In this document: positions 1 through 11,623 of the stretch, piece by piece
Layout: every line of letters begins with the position of its first letter
How positions within the stretch are numbered: position 1 is the stretch's first letter
Source of the DNA: Apiosordaria backusii
Lineage: Eukaryota > Ascomycota > Sordariomycetes > Sordariales > Lasiosphaeriaceae
Direction: 5' to 3'
Length of the DNA: 64,000 bases
Assembly (NCBI GenBank): GCA_030549205.1
Contig: JAUKTV010000001.1
Location: 1,736,001-1,800,000, forward strand
Notes under the pieces: generated by a model
What the model was told of the DNA's origin: nothing
The model's input: only the letters and a program-made list of their open reading frames with translations
The model's database searches: none
Position numbers and translations under genes: made by a program

Positions 1-1730
1 AGGGGAATCTGCCGTCACTCACTTCATCCTTGAACACCTTCTCTTGTCGGTCCCTGTAAGGCAGCCTTAAACTCCGAACTCTGGGCCGTCTGGTTCCTGG
101 GGCATGGGTCGGACTTAAGCAGCGTTTTCCATCCATCTATATCTCCTGGTTAGATCTTGGTTGTATCTACAAGGGACGGGCCCTCGGCACTCGTCATCCT
201 GAATGGGGTTAATGAAAGATACCCGCACAGTTCCCGACGGTATCAACGCCTTGTCCTTCCACCAACATAGAGAGATATGGATATCACTTACCCCTGTGAC
301 CATTCAATATCGACCTCACATCTGCATACCACCTATTGGTCCCCGAATATCGGGGTCGCGGATGCAACCGACGTCACGACGATGAAACTCTCCGGCTTGA
401 GTTCGGAAAGTCATGCATTTCCAGCCAGACATACAGGCGCCACCTGCCAGCCTCGCCTTACACTACACCGAACATCATCTACTCCACCAGCCATCCAACC
501 TATGTCTCTCTTCCTTGTTATGCTTTACGCCTCGCCGGAATATAACCAGAAACAGCAACCAGTTGCTTCCTTCGACTGTAACATATCCCCATCTCGATCC
601 CGTCTCTCAACCAACACTGTTAACTCCGGTCCACAATGTCCCCATCACAAGATCGGCTGTGACACGGGAACATGTCCTTTACAGATAGCACAGTGTGAAA
701 AGAAAAAAAGCAACTAAAAATGTATTGGAAAAAGCACATGTGAGTTGCTGACTGAACAGCAAAAATGCAAGCAGCGGGCAACTACCAAAAGTCCCCTACT
801 CCGAACTACCCCTGACTTGCATCTCGCCAAGACCTCGGACTACACCCCCTTACAAATGGAACCCTACCTGCCTACTAACACCGAGACAAAATGACGGGAT
901 ATTGAACAGCTAAAAAAAAACCAGGCAAACAAGTTTTGGGTTGTCGATATGCATCGGGTGGATACTCTGCGTTGCTACCACGGCTACACAGGCACAAGAA
1001 ACCAGAACAGGAACGCCACCGTCACTCACTCCTCTCAGTCCTTAAATCCCTCCCTGACAACAAAATTATCTGGAAAGCAAACAGACAAAATAAAACACCA
1101 ACTATTTCGCATAGTCACTATTGTACTTTAATCTCCGCTTTCTCTCTCGTGCCCCTCAGATTCAGCATAACTGCCGGTCAAAGCCCTGCTAACCTGACAA
1201 GCATACACCAACACAGATCTCAAATAGCATCACAAGCAACAATACACCACTTCAAAGACACAAAACAAGAAAATTTGCATTGCCTGCTATGCATACATGC
1301 TCTGCCTCGCCTTGCCTGCTTGCTTTGCCTTGCTCGCCTGCTATGCTATGCTATGCTTCTTTGCCCGGCCAAAGTATAATACCTACCACGTATCTTATCA
1401 CAGAAAAAGAAGAATCGAAAACAAGAACAAGAACCCAAACACCAACGCCAACACCAACCAACCCTGACCCAACCCCAAAGGAAAATATGCCAAGTTCAAG
1501 TTGAAAGAAACTAAAACACCATTTCCATCCACCCCCCAGCCCTTCCTTATCCCTTACACTCCCCGACCAAGACGACCAAGAAAAGGCCATAATTATCCCT
1601 TCCTTTGTTGTTTGTTATTGTTTCCCTTGCCTTTACCTAGTTATTCCTAACCTGATGTTCATAACATTCATATCCTTTCCTCTACACCCCCCTTACTCTT
1701 CCAGCACACCAACAGCTCGAGGTGAAGTAG
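1..1730. other. Intergenic, no supported gene
   Basis: No convincing coding exon was found on either strand; the short open frames have low-complexity translations. The stretch contains a CTTGC/CTATG-rich simple-sequence patch at about 1300-1362 and an ACCAAC-type A/C-rich patch at about 1415-1470. Its right end is the probable 3' untranslated region of the PPC89-like gene that ends at 1731. Confidence 0.6.
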
Positions 1731-4700
1731 TTACTCAAACCCCTCCCAAACACTCCCCGTCTCCTCCCTCCTTTCCCCCCCCCCTCCCCCCTCCCTCTCA
1801 ACCCTAACCAACCCCTCCAGCACCGTCACATCCACACATTCCCCCTCCATCACCTGCCCAGCAGCCTTCTGCCCCTCCAGCACATCATGTAGCCGGTACA
1901 GCTGCCCGCTCTTCGCCTCCAGCTCCCCCTGCAGCCTCTTCATCTCCCCCATCAGCCTCCTCCTCTCCCTCGCCGCCACCGACTTGTCCATCCCAAAGTA
2001 GCTTTCATTCACCTTCTTCAGCTCCATCTGCAGGTGCTCAATTTCATCTTGGGTCTCCTTGATCAGAATGGCAAGGGCTTCACCAGGTGGCATGGACGGC
2101 CTCATGGTTGGCTCATCGGCGTAATACCGATCAGAGACTGGGACTGGCTTCTCGACCGAGACGGTCTTCTTGCCGCGCCTGAGCTCTTCAGCGGAGAGTT
2201 GGATTTTGTTGGAGGAAAAGTTCTGAGTGGTTTGCCTCTCGGAGGAGCCATGCGCGGCGATGCGGACGCAGACGTTGCAGTTGCCTGATTTGTGGTTGCA
2301 GATGTTGTCCAAAACCCGGCGGGCGTCCTTGCTGAGGGAGGGGACGTTGGATTGTTGTTGTTGTTGTTTAGAGTTGGCCTGCTGCTTGTTGCCACCTGAA
2401 AGGGTGATATCAGGCATGAAAAAGGCAGAGGTCATGTTGGGTTCTACTGTCCCGGTATGCTGCTGCTGGGTGGTGTTCTCCGAGTTGCGACGCATCCGCG
2501 AATCAGGTCGGGCGGCTTCACTCGCAGAAGACTTGCGGGTGTTGTTCTGGGTGAGCTGGACAGAGTCCTCGGTAAGGTGGCTGGCAAAGCTCATAGCTGA
2601 CCGCACACTGAAGCGACCCGTGTCTTCTTCCATCGGGGCAAACTGACTAGACTTCTTAAGGATACCAGGAAGCGGTTGGGCAATCTTGGATGGAGCGCTG
2701 CTGTCAGACTTGCTCCTCTGAAGACTAGGCAGCTGGGGCAAAGAGTAGTCGGTGAGCTGCTGGGTATCGCCTTGTTGTTGTCGACGTTGAAGCTCTTGAT
2801 ATGTCTGCTTGAGCTTGGCAATCTCGCCCTCCATGACACTGGCAAAGTCCGTGTCTTGGGTCATGTGAAGCTCCGTTGTTGGGTCCTCGTCGACGTGCAT
2901 GTTGCTGCTCTTACCAGTAAAGTCATCCACGTCCTTAGGATCAACGACCTTGACCTTTGTCGTCCTCATCGCAAGCGCCGTAAACTCTTGCTCGGCGATT
3001 TCGGCAATCTTGGCGGTGAGCAGCTTGACCTTCTTGACGGCGGCTTCCCGACGGTCAAGCTTGCGCTGGAGCTCGGCCTCTTTGATCCGGAAGTCATCTC
3101 CCAAGCGCACACAGTCCTCGTTGTCGTTGAAAGACTTCTTATTGAGCAGCTGGTTCAGCCGAACAACCTTTTGCCTTTCGTCAACCCACTGGTCTTCAAT
3201 ATCCTTTTGCTCCTCACGCAAACGCCGGTTCTCATCCCTTAGACGCTCGTTGTCGATGGAGATCTCCATGTTTTCGTCTTTGAGGGTGCGGATACGAGTC
3301 TCCTTTTCGTTGATATGGCCGTCCTTCTCATGAATGTCGTCCTTAAGCTCCTCCATCTGGTTGGTAAGGCGTTCAAGTTCCACCTCGAGATCGGCATTCA
3401 GCTGAAGCACAGCAGTGTCCGTGGTCAGACCCTGCATGCTATCAATGATCTTGTCACGGGCGCTGATGCCCTTCTTAAGATCAGTGATGTGCTGGTCCCG
3501 AGCGGCCACTTGCGCCTGAAGCTTCTTGTTCTCCTTAAAGTAGGTGTCGTTGTTACGCTCCATACTTTTATGGTCTTCGGCGAACATTTTCTTTTCCTCC
3601 TTCAGGTTCTCGTACTGTTTGCGGACCGAGGCAAGTTCCTCACGGGTGGCCTTGAGGTCCTTCTGGACACCAGCCAGCTCCCGGCGAAGCCTATCATTCT
3701 CAGCCACGAGTGTCGCGTTATCGTGCAAAACCTCCTCCCGTTGTTGCCTCATGGTCTCGTTTTCAGAGAGCAAAATTCCGTTTTCGAGCTGCAACGACTC
3801 CTTATCCTGGCGGAACTGAAGAGAGTACTCGAGGTCCTTCTGCGTCCCTTCCAGCTCGGCTTGGAGCTTAGCAGCCCGCTCACGAGCAATAGAAGCTTGA
3901 CGCAACGCCTCATCACGCTCAGCAGAGAGCGCAGCACTGTGGATATCATTGACACCAACCTGTTGGCTAGCGTGATTAAGACGATCCCTCAACTCTTGGA
4001 TCTGACCCTCCAGCTCCTGATCATGTCCATTGCTACGCCTAAAGGAACCGTCCGTGTCCGAGCCGATAGCACTATCCGAAGGGTGCCTGCTCTTGAACCT
4101 CTTAAGTTCAGACTGGAGCTGGTTTACCTCGCGCTGCAACTTCTCTGCCTCACGCTGGAGCATAGCGTCGTGATCGTGGAGTTCGCGCACTTCGTCTTGG
4201 AGCTTATCCATCGATACGAAGATCTCCTCGTCCTCCTCAGGAATGCCCACAGAGTTAATAACCCCGTGGCCATTAGCCGACTGATCAAACCGCACGCCAG
4301 TCTTGGACTTTACAAAAACAGGAACACCGTTCTGCATGGCGCTAAACTTGAGAGTACCGGCTGTCCAGTCGGGGAGGTGCCGAAAGCCTGGCAAAAAGAA
4401 TGAGCGACCTGTTGGGCTGACGCCGCTCTTGTCTTCGAAACTTGCGCCTTGGAGAGTATCGGGATTGTGTTGGGTGGAAGGTTCCCTCATCGAGGACTTT
4501 CGTGGCGTCATGTCGCGCCTGCTGGTTTGCTTTTCCGTTCGGATCTTGGAGACCATATCCTGGAGAGACTTCTTCGTAGGCTCAGGAGACATCACACCAT
4601 CCAGGTTCGCGAAACGGGACCTGCGCCCATGTCGGCCGGGTGACATTGATAGTGAAAGTACCGTAGAGCACTCCGACTCGTTTTCGACACGGGCCTGCAT

Positions 4701-5258
4701 GTCAGCCCTGGTGCGCTTTTTCCTGGACTCCAACGGGTTGTCAAAGGTCTGCTCCTCGGTGAATTCGGCGGCAGGGGGGACATTTTCCTTTCCGCCGTTG
4801 CCTGGGTTGGTGAGGGGCTTTATTACTCCGGCAAAATCGAACGTCTGGGTCAGGGTGACTGTGTCCTTGTCCTGGTTGTTGGTTTTGTTGTTGAGAAGCC
4901 CACTCCATTCGGGGAAGGTGCGCGCAATGGCCGACGTGTTGAGTACGGTGTTTGTATCACGGGCTTGCCTTGAAGAGCCGAACCGGCCTGACCGGGTGGC
5001 CTGTCTCTTGGCTGGGTTGGTAAAATCTTCGCTGAGCCGGCGGGTGCCCTCGCCGTCGGGGCTAAAGGAAAAGTTGGAGAGGTTTCGGGTGAGTTCCTCG
5101 GTGGTGGTGCTAACGGTATCGTGGGAACCCGTGGATGATGGCGGGGAGCTGAAGGGGTTGTGTTGGATGCGGTGCTCGAGCATCTCCTTTTTTAATCTAG
5201 ATATATGCCGTGGTTTGCTAGATTGATGATGATTTGACCTATTGCTGTTGACGTCCAT
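1731..5258 (-). CDS. PPC89-like spindle pole body scaffold protein
   Basis: A single uninterrupted exon encodes 1175 aa. Residues 1-340 are low-complexity and S/T-rich. A very long coiled coil (E/K/Q/L heptads) spans about 345-850. Near the C-terminus there is a Cys/His cluster from about residue 984 (ICNHKSGNCNVC) and then a Cep57-type microtubule-binding-like helical region at about 1055-1135. This order matches fungal Ppc89/Cep57-like spindle pole body proteins, which anchor the septation and microtubule-nucleating machinery; the role here is inferred from architecture. The start at 5258 is the first ATG of the open frame. The coding strand is C-rich near its start and G-rich at its end. 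Alternative: another large coiled-coil SPB or septum protein. Confidence 0.75.
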   Translation of the reverse strand: MDVNSNRSNHHQSSKPRHISRLKKEMLEHRIQHNPFSSPPSSTGSHDTVSTTTEELTRNLSNFSFSPDGEGTRRLSEDFTNPAKRQATRSGRFGSSRQARDTNTVLNTSAIARTFPEWSGLLNNKTNNQDKDTVTLTQTFDFAGVIKPLTNPGNGGKENVPPAAEFTEEQTFDNPLESRKKRTRADMQARVENESECSTVLSLSMSPGRHGRRSRFANLDGVMSPEPTKKSLQDMVSKIRTEKQTSRRDMTPRKSSMREPSTQHNPDTLQGASFEDKSGVSPTGRSFFLPGFRHLPDWTAGTLKFSAMQNGVPVFVKSKTGVRFDQSANGHGVINSVGIPEEDEEIFVSMDKLQDEVRELHDHDAMLQREAEKLQREVNQLQSELKRFKSRHPSDSAIGSDTDGSFRRSNGHDQELEGQIQELRDRLNHASQQVGVNDIHSAALSAERDEALRQASIARERAAKLQAELEGTQKDLEYSLQFRQDKESLQLENGILLSENETMRQQREEVLHDNATLVAENDRLRRELAGVQKDLKATREELASVRKQYENLKEEKKMFAEDHKSMERNNDTYFKENKKLQAQVAARDQHITDLKKGISARDKIIDSMQGLTTDTAVLQLNADLEVELERLTNQMEELKDDIHEKDGHINEKETRIRTLKDENMEISIDNERLRDENRRLREEQKDIEDQWVDERQKVVRLNQLLNKKSFNDNEDCVRLGDDFRIKEAELQRKLDRREAAVKKVKLLTAKIAEIAEQEFTALAMRTTKVKVVDPKDVDDFTGKSSNMHVDEDPTTELHMTQDTDFASVMEGEIAKLKQTYQELQRRQQQGDTQQLTDYSLPQLPSLQRSKSDSSAPSKIAQPLPGILKKSSQFAPMEEDTGRFSVRSAMSFASHLTEDSVQLTQNNTRKSSASEAARPDSRMRRNSENTTQQQHTGTVEPNMTSAFFMPDITLSGGNKQQANSKQQQQQSNVPSLSKDARRVLDNICNHKSGNCNVCVRIAAHGSSERQTTQNFSSNKIQLSAEELRRGKKTVSVEKPVPVSDRYYADEPTMRPSMPPGEALAILIKETQDEIEHLQMELKKVNESYFGMDKSVAARERRRLMGEMKRLQGELEAKSGQLYRLHDVLEGQKAAGQVMEGECVDVTVLEGLVRVEREGGGGGERREETGSVWEGFE

Positions 5259-6107
5259 GGTGGGCTAACTGCTGGGAGCGCGTCGAGCGCCGTGTCGTGG
5301 GGGGATGCAGAAGATGGGAATCCGAGCAAGTGCAACAAGCGGAACGAGAAAAAACTACACAGGGAGGGAGGTCGACTGTCAACAATGCAAACAAGGCCAA
5401 TGCGGCAGGCAACGTCCAGGCTGCAGAAGGTGCTAAAAAGAAAACAAACTCAGGCAAGAGCTTCGAGTGTCGAATGCATCCGCAAGGCAAGCAGTCGCAT
5501 GCTGAGATCCAGAGTCGCGTTTGCAAGGCAATGGCGACAGGGAACGTCGCGAGGGCTGGTTCTTCTTTCGCAGGCGTCGGTGACAAGCGGCCGGGGGAGA
5601 CGCGATCAAGACCCATTTGTTTACAGTACAAAGGTACAAAATAGGGCCAAGTGGGGCAGCGACGGATAGTGGAGGTGGGGCCAGAGTGCGCTGGCACCGG
5701 CAGAAGGGATGATTTCATTGGTGCCCTGCCCAGGCCCAGTTGACACCACACCGTTTTTGGTATCATCGGCCTGCGACCAAGTCTCAATTCCTGAATCATC
5801 ACCACTGAGTGGATGAGAACCACCAGCGAGTTCAGGGAGCGCAGGCTTCTCCAGCAATGGTTTTTTACACGCGCAGTCGTGAGTGAAGAGAATAAAAAAG
5901 GCTCATGTTTCGGCCTAGAGTTTCCCCATAAACCATAAGATATATCGCTTGCCAAATACACAACATTTTAACATATCGCCCAGAGTGAACCACAAGGAAT
6001 CCTTTCTAGAAGTGATGTTACAATAGGGCTGACTGCCCAATCCCCACCCTCTCCCAATTTTACACCAAGCAAAATACCTATATCTGTTGTCTTCAGTAAA
6101 GCTCATT
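5259..6107. other. Intergenic between SWP1 3' end and PPC89-like gene
   Basis: This 849 bp stretch is upstream of the minus-strand PPC89-like gene and downstream of minus-strand SWP1. It should hold the promoter and leader of the former and the 3' UTR of the latter. No exon with protein-like sequence and splice sites was found, and no TATA box is obvious. Confidence 0.6.
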
Positions 6108-7154
6108 CTAACGCTCGCCCGCAAGTCTCCTGCTTTGTACCTCACCCAATGCCTTGGTACCGCTCAGGACCGTGACCACCGCAACAGCGCCAATGACGGG
6201 CAGTGCCTGGAAGAGGTTCCAGCTGGTGTAGTAAAGGAAGAAAACGCCTTCCATGGCGAGAATGGAGCCAAAGAAGGTGGCATGCGATACTGGGGCCGCA
6301 CCAATGGCCTTGGAGAGGTGGTTGAGGTTTGCGCCAAGCAAGACCCACTGTTGGGAAATCATTATTAGAGACGCGCCAGGTCATATAAGTGTTCGGGAGG
6401 GTTAAACTTACGCTGATGAACAAAGCTGGGACCGTGGCAAGCACAGCTAGCGCAAAGATGATAGAGATCACCTTCGGTGGGCTCTTGGGGTCGGCGCGAA
6501 AGATGTGGTGAATCTCCTCCTTCTTGCCATACCGAACAGGTTTCTCGTAGGGCGGAAGGGGAACGTTAGGGTCCTTCTGGAGCTTGACGTCGAATACGGG
6601 GGCATTAAGAGCCTTGGAGGAACCAAAGGAGCCCAGGACGATCGAGGCTTCGAGGGGTTCGTCGGTAATCAGGAATTGGACCGGGAGGTCCTTGTGCGTC
6701 TATAGCCAGAACTCGTCAGCATGTTGTGGTGATTATTGGACAATCTCATGTCTCTTACAATCGAGGCAACCGCCTTTCCATTTTCCTTGACTGTCAAGGG
6801 GAAGGGGGCCTCAAGCCCAGTCTCTTTCTCCTTCAGGATAACAAAAGCCTGGTGTGGGCGTTTTTCCTGCCCATTATCCTTCGCTGTTAAGCTGATCTTG
6901 AGCGTATCGGTGCTGCCGAGCGAGACGGGCTTCGTGAGGGGGGTCTTCGAATTGAACCTATGTTGCCACCACATATTAGTATGGTAACACCTAGATATCT
7001 ATCCAGGAGTTGCTATGTACCTCTCCTTGCTACCAGTCTCACCAGCCCGCTTTGCGACAACCGAGACAGTGCCATCATCGAATCCCCAAGACGCAGCCTG
7101 CGCGACGCCAGCCAGGAGCAGGAGCGCCAGCGCAAATGATTGTGTGAACCTCAT
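6108..7154 (-). CDS. swp1: OST subunit SWP1 / ribophorin II
   Basis: Four exons: 7154-7021, 6957-6759, 6699-6412 and 6347-6108 (introns 63, 59 and 64 nt), 286 aa. The product is the delta/ribophorin II subunit of oligosaccharyltransferase, which transfers the lipid-linked glycan to Asn-X-Ser/Thr in the ER lumen. Residues 1-20 are a clear signal peptide ending AQA. The lumenal domain runs to about 185. Three hydrophobic segments follow at about 187-206, 230-252 and 256-276, as in the C-terminal membrane part of this family. The length equals yeast Swp1 and is much shorter than animal ribophorin II, which is normal for fungi. All junctions keep frame and have GT-AG ends. No regulatory signal was recognised. 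Confidence 0.88.
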
Positions 7155-9715
7155 GATAGGTTATAGAAGGTGTGTGGAAATTGCCCTAAATCGGTGCAGC
7201 CCGTCGTTGCGAGAAGCAACTTTCCTGTGGCGAGGCTGATGATGGCAGTTGGAGCTGACACTTTCAGTGCCTCAATGAACACTTGTTCAAGCTCCAAGCT
7301 CCATGCGCAACGCTACGGCCAAGTGCCAAGACAACCGGGGAAATCGGATTGGATGTGGCCTGTGCGCCTTCCTATTTGGGCATATTCCATAACTTCAAGG
7401 TTGATGCTCTGAATCTTTTTGATCAGCATCTTATCAGTGACTGGACGGCGTTGATTGAGTGCAATCATGAAGCTTATGACCTTATCTGTGAGCTCTAGAC
7501 TACCATAGCTTCAGCAAAATCCTGGTTATAATGTTATCCTCACCGGTGAAATATTCAAGTCCCACTCGTGCCTTGGAACTTCCTGTTCAATGTTGCAGCA
7601 TGAGACTCTCTGTCAATGCATAAGAAACTACCCTGGAGTTTATGTATTTCAATATTGTTGGCATTTGACAGGGTAGTTGGCCAGGCTCTTATAACTCCAG
7701 AGCCGAAGTCATGTTATTCATTGATGGTTTCTGATGTTGCTTCCTTTCAACAAAACTTCCCAAATGGGATGCTCACCTCAGTGTTGGACCGCAGTTGAGT
7801 AACAAACTGATAAATTCCAAGTCGTATATTAGCCAGATATTGATAACTTTCTTGGGATGTGGACAAGCTTTATGTGATGAGATCAGCATCAGCTTCGTAT
7901 TTTTCCTTCACAGCACAAGGGAATACAAGCTGATGGAGGTTGGCAACTCAAATCGATACGCATATGACCTCGCGCCGACGACATCCTGAACGCTGGAGGC
8001 ATACGCAACCCCTGTCTGAGACACCAATCGATTGCTGCATCGGGGCTTGATATCTTTCCGCCCGGCCCTTCCAAGACTGACTTTGCTTGAAAGTCATGAT
8101 ATATTGGTTGGCTGGATGCTTTCTCCGCCTTCCTCTTCAAGTGAAGGCGGGGCAATCTATGTTGTGGTCTTGCATGGAGAAACACGGACTTCCGGCATGT
8201 TGCAGGCTGGTCACTGCAGGAAAATATGCATACATTCAAGGCGATTGGTAGTCAGTCTCAAGTTACAAACATACCAAAATCCTGCCTAGTGGTGGCCACA
8301 AAACACGGCACTTCAACACGAAGTCTGGGCGCGTGGGGCGTGGGATGTGGGTGAGCAGGTCGTAGATATCTCGAGATTCCAGAACCCAAGAGGCAAACTA
8401 AGCGATGGTCCAGTCCTCCAACGGCCGCGAGAGCTCTCTCGTATAGCCATGTGAGTTCAAACAATGAAGCACAACACAGATCGTGTCAAAGAAACGGTGA
8501 CAGGACAGCTTCAGTTGATCGGACGACGACTGACACCAGATTTGTCAACGAGGCTGGGAAAAGTGAAGGCAAAGTGCATACATGACGCTAAGACCATGGG
8601 CCAGCTTGGACTTCGGGTTTCTGCTTCCGTTTTAGAACAGGGTGGTAATACTAATTCACTGCTTGCTTCCTTTGTGAGGGGCGCAGATTCGGATGCATCG
8701 ATGAACTGAAGTGTGCCGCTCGAAAACGCAACGCAACATAGATTCGGACATACGGGCTTTGTTTGAGATCAGGGAATCGCACTGCAGCATCGGATGAGCC
8801 GTTGCTAAGGTTGTCCTCGGGGCGTTCAGTCCGCCGAGCCAGTGGAGCCAGGCGTCTTCTCGCGCGACGGTAGGGCGGTCCAAACGATGTCTGTCGAGGC
8901 GTCCGCTTGCGATGGACGACAGACATGTCGACTTTTCAGCGGTGTGTTGATGTTGATGTTGCGTCGCCCGAGACAAGCTCTCTCAAAAGTGGTCAATCCG
9001 TGCCACAAGGTATCCCGACCTCCAGGATTCAATTGCTGTCGTCCAATTGGAGGTTTTTTTTTGATCTGTGTTCGGCTTCTTGCGAGCGAGTGCTTGGGCT
9101 GCTGATCCCTGCGGCGACAAAAAGAACAAGCCAAGCCGACAGGGATAGCTGGTCTAAGCCTATCAAAGGCTTTGGCGGGTGATTAAGCTGCCAACGGGGC
9201 CAATCCTCTGTGACCTCGGGAGCAGCCATGGCGTTCTCCATCGTGGGTCTGGGCCCTTTTTACTGAATCTCGGTCGCGTTTCCCTTCCTGTTGTGCCATC
9301 CCCATCTCTCTGCGGACTGTCCCTCGTTTCCCGATCCCTCAAAAGAGCTGTGTGCTGTCACTCGCTAAGAGCACTCACGCCTCTGGGAATCGTTTGTATT
9401 CTTGCCCTCGTTTGTATATTTTTGCTGCCTCTCTTCATCGCTACCGGTGGTTAATCTCCTGGAACGCCGTTAATATTACGAGTCACCGTCCACGCCTTCT
9501 CCTTTTCCACAGGTCTCGGATCCACCACAGCCGTAAGACTTGACCCCGTTTTCCCACTGGAATGCGAACCCCGTAGCTGTGGCGACGTCGGCCCTATTGT
9601 GTGCTTCTTACCGTCTGATCCGATCAATTGCTAAACATAACCTCGTCAGCCCTCGATCCTATTCCAGCATCCCCTCGCATCTTGCCAGCGCGTCCCCTTG
9701 AGTTCCTCAGTCACA
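7155..9715. other. 2.6 kb intergenic region, no supported gene
   Basis: The gap lies between the divergent SWP1 (-) and DUF7707 (+) genes. Bases 7400-7950 are visibly more AT-rich than the surroundings. The last 450 bp (about 9230-9715) are C/T-rich with runs such as CTCTCTG, typical of a fungal 5' leader for the gene starting at 9716. No open frame looks like a conserved protein, and I saw no terminal repeats. Confidence 0.55.
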
Positions 9716-10418
9716 ATGGTCAACTTCCGAACAACCGTCCTGGCCCTTGCCGCCGCCGTCACCGTCTCAGCGGACTACTGGATCGACCCAGATACCGTTC
9801 CTCTCTCCGCAAGGAGTAGGTTCAAAGCGACCCAGATGCCATCAGGAGATATGCTTACCAAGTGACAATTGCAGAGGCCTGGTGCAACGACCAAAGGAGC
9901 ACTTGCCCTACCATTTGCCGTCAGACCAGTGTTGGGCAGCCCCTTGTCAACGACTGCGATGCTGTATGTCCCCTCTTGGGACCGGACTCGATCCTACGAG
10001 CCTTTCCGCTGACCAAATGGTGTAGGACACCCTGACCTACGGCTGCCTCTGCAGCGACAACAAGCAGCCAAACATGTCCGAGTACACCCTTACTCTCCCC
10101 TACCACGTGTGCACAGCTTGGGGCACCCAGTGCGTGAAGGACTGCGGAACCAACAACCTGTGCTCGGCTGCTTGCCGTGAGGAGCACCCTTGCGGTGCCC
10201 AGAGCCCTACCCGTGTCAACGAAACCAAGACGGCAACCACATCTACGGCTTCGGAGACTTCGACCCCGACCGATGGTATTGCTGACGGCTTCGGAGATGG
10301 CACCCAGAACAACAATAACAGACCCGGAAACGGTGCTGGTGCTCTCGCGCTTGGCAATGCCTATGGTCTCGCTGTTGTCGCTACCGGTTTGTTTGCTGGT
10401 TTCACCATGCTTCTTTAG
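9716..10418 (+). CDS. DUF7707 GPI-anchored cell-surface protein
   Basis: Three exons: 9716-9815, 9875-9963 and 10026-10418, 193 aa. Residues 1-19 form a signal peptide (MVNFRTTVLALAAAVTVSA). A cysteine-rich domain of about 100 residues follows, with the pattern of the fungal DUF7707 family (YxIDPxxV, WCxDQ..CPxIC, DCDxDxLTYxCxC, HPCGA). After it come a Ser/Thr/Asn-rich linker, a small-residue stretch (NGAGALA) and a hydrophobic C-terminal tail, the layout of a GPI-anchored wall protein. The function of the family is unknown; location at plasma membrane or wall is inferred. Both introns (59 and 62 nt) are GT-AG and keep frame. A GTTGGA hexamer is repeated about four times just downstream, near 10491-10512. 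Confidence 0.85.
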
Positions 10419-11623
10419 ACGACGGGCGATTGGCGCGGTGGGCAAAATGCATGCCTCAGGAATATAAAAGCGGTTTGGTCGAATTAGCCGTTGGAGTTGG
10501 AGTTGGAGTTGATGTGAATAGGTAGAGGTTGTGTGTTGTTGAAGGTGGGTGAGTGGAGAGGTTGAGCCAAGGAACCAGGAACGTACTAAAAGGTTTCAAG
10601 GAAGGAGCGACGGGAGGTGGTTAATATCTTTAATGTCTAAACTGCTCTACAATTCATTGGTTGTTTGGAGAATTCTGATAGGCGAATTCTGTTTATGGCA
10701 TTGGATGGTTCGTTTCACAGAATACGGGTCTCTGGTTACACACGACCGCATTGCTGCATCACTATGTTTTGTTTCTTCATTCGCGGCGTTCTCAAGTAGG
10801 TGTATAATTCAAGTCTGATGTCAGCAGGTTCGAGGCATATGGCTGGTATCGCCCTCTTGATCGGGTGATTGTTCCGTCTGAAGGTCTTGCAAGCTCTTTC
10901 ATCCCAACTGCATTGTTCGCAGCCACTCTCGCTCATCCACGCACATCTTTCGATTCTGACTCGGTAATTCTAGGGCAAACGCGTCTTGAAACAACCGCTA
11001 AACTCTCACAGAGATCACGAGCCGTGTTGTACAGAGTAAAATGAAGCTCGTCATTCATCATGCTGTAGCAGAGGCACCAAACTCAATGCAGTCTCACCGC
11101 CTGCCCATTTTCACGTGCAAAATTCAATCTCAAGCGAGTGGGGCAGACCCTTCAAACCAGCTGGCAGACCAGTCTGTTGAGATTTGATTCGCAACTACAC
11201 CTGCGTTGTCTCTCAACAACTGGCGAGACCGGCGCCTACAAAGTGCTGCTATTTCCTGGACTACCTTGAGACTGATTGCCTGTCCCTGAGTGTCCCTAAA
11301 TTCTTGCTTAGTGGACCCTTAAACTGGACCCCGGGCTTGATAAATCAGCAATCCTGTCCTCCGACCACCGACCGCCGACCAGACCTGCTTCCGAAAGATT
11401 GATGAACTGGTTGGTGGCAGCCACCGTCTTTCACTAATAAAGTTACCCTTCATTTCTTATCAACGGCTACGAACACCCTGTCGCCAAACCGACTCGATCC
11501 TAAGGAACCTACCTCTAAACCACCGTCGCTGCTGTATTTTTCGAAACGGCTTCTTTGTAACGTTCAGATACCTTAATCGCAGCTCTTGGAGCGAAATCCC
11601 TTTCTGGGAGTTTGACCGACATC
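10419..11623. other. Intergenic, 3' flank of DUF7707 gene and CPT1 promoter
   Basis: No coding exon is supported. Apart from the hexamer repeat, a TATAAAAG string occurs at 10463-10470, but it lies in the 3' flank rather than at promoter distance from any recognised start. The right half should contain the promoter and leader of the CPT1/EPT1-type gene. Confidence 0.55.
10491..10512. repeat. GTTGGA hexamer repeat
   Basis: About three and a half tandem copies of GTTGGA lie in the 3' flank of the DUF7707 gene, roughly 75 bp after its stop. It is a short microsatellite with no evident function. Confidence 0.7.

Noticed and set aside
3315..4403. 362-codon open frame antisense to the PPC89-like gene
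   Set aside because: Leu-rich translation produced by antisense reading of coiled-coil codons; it has no independent support.
7400..7950. AT-richer patch that could be a RIP-mutated transposon relic
   Set aside because: No terminal repeats, no transposase-like remnants and only a mild shift in composition.
10463..10470. TATAAAAG as a promoter element
   Set aside because: It lies about 45 bp after the DUF7707 stop and over 1.1 kb from the next start, so it more likely belongs to a 3' untranslated region.
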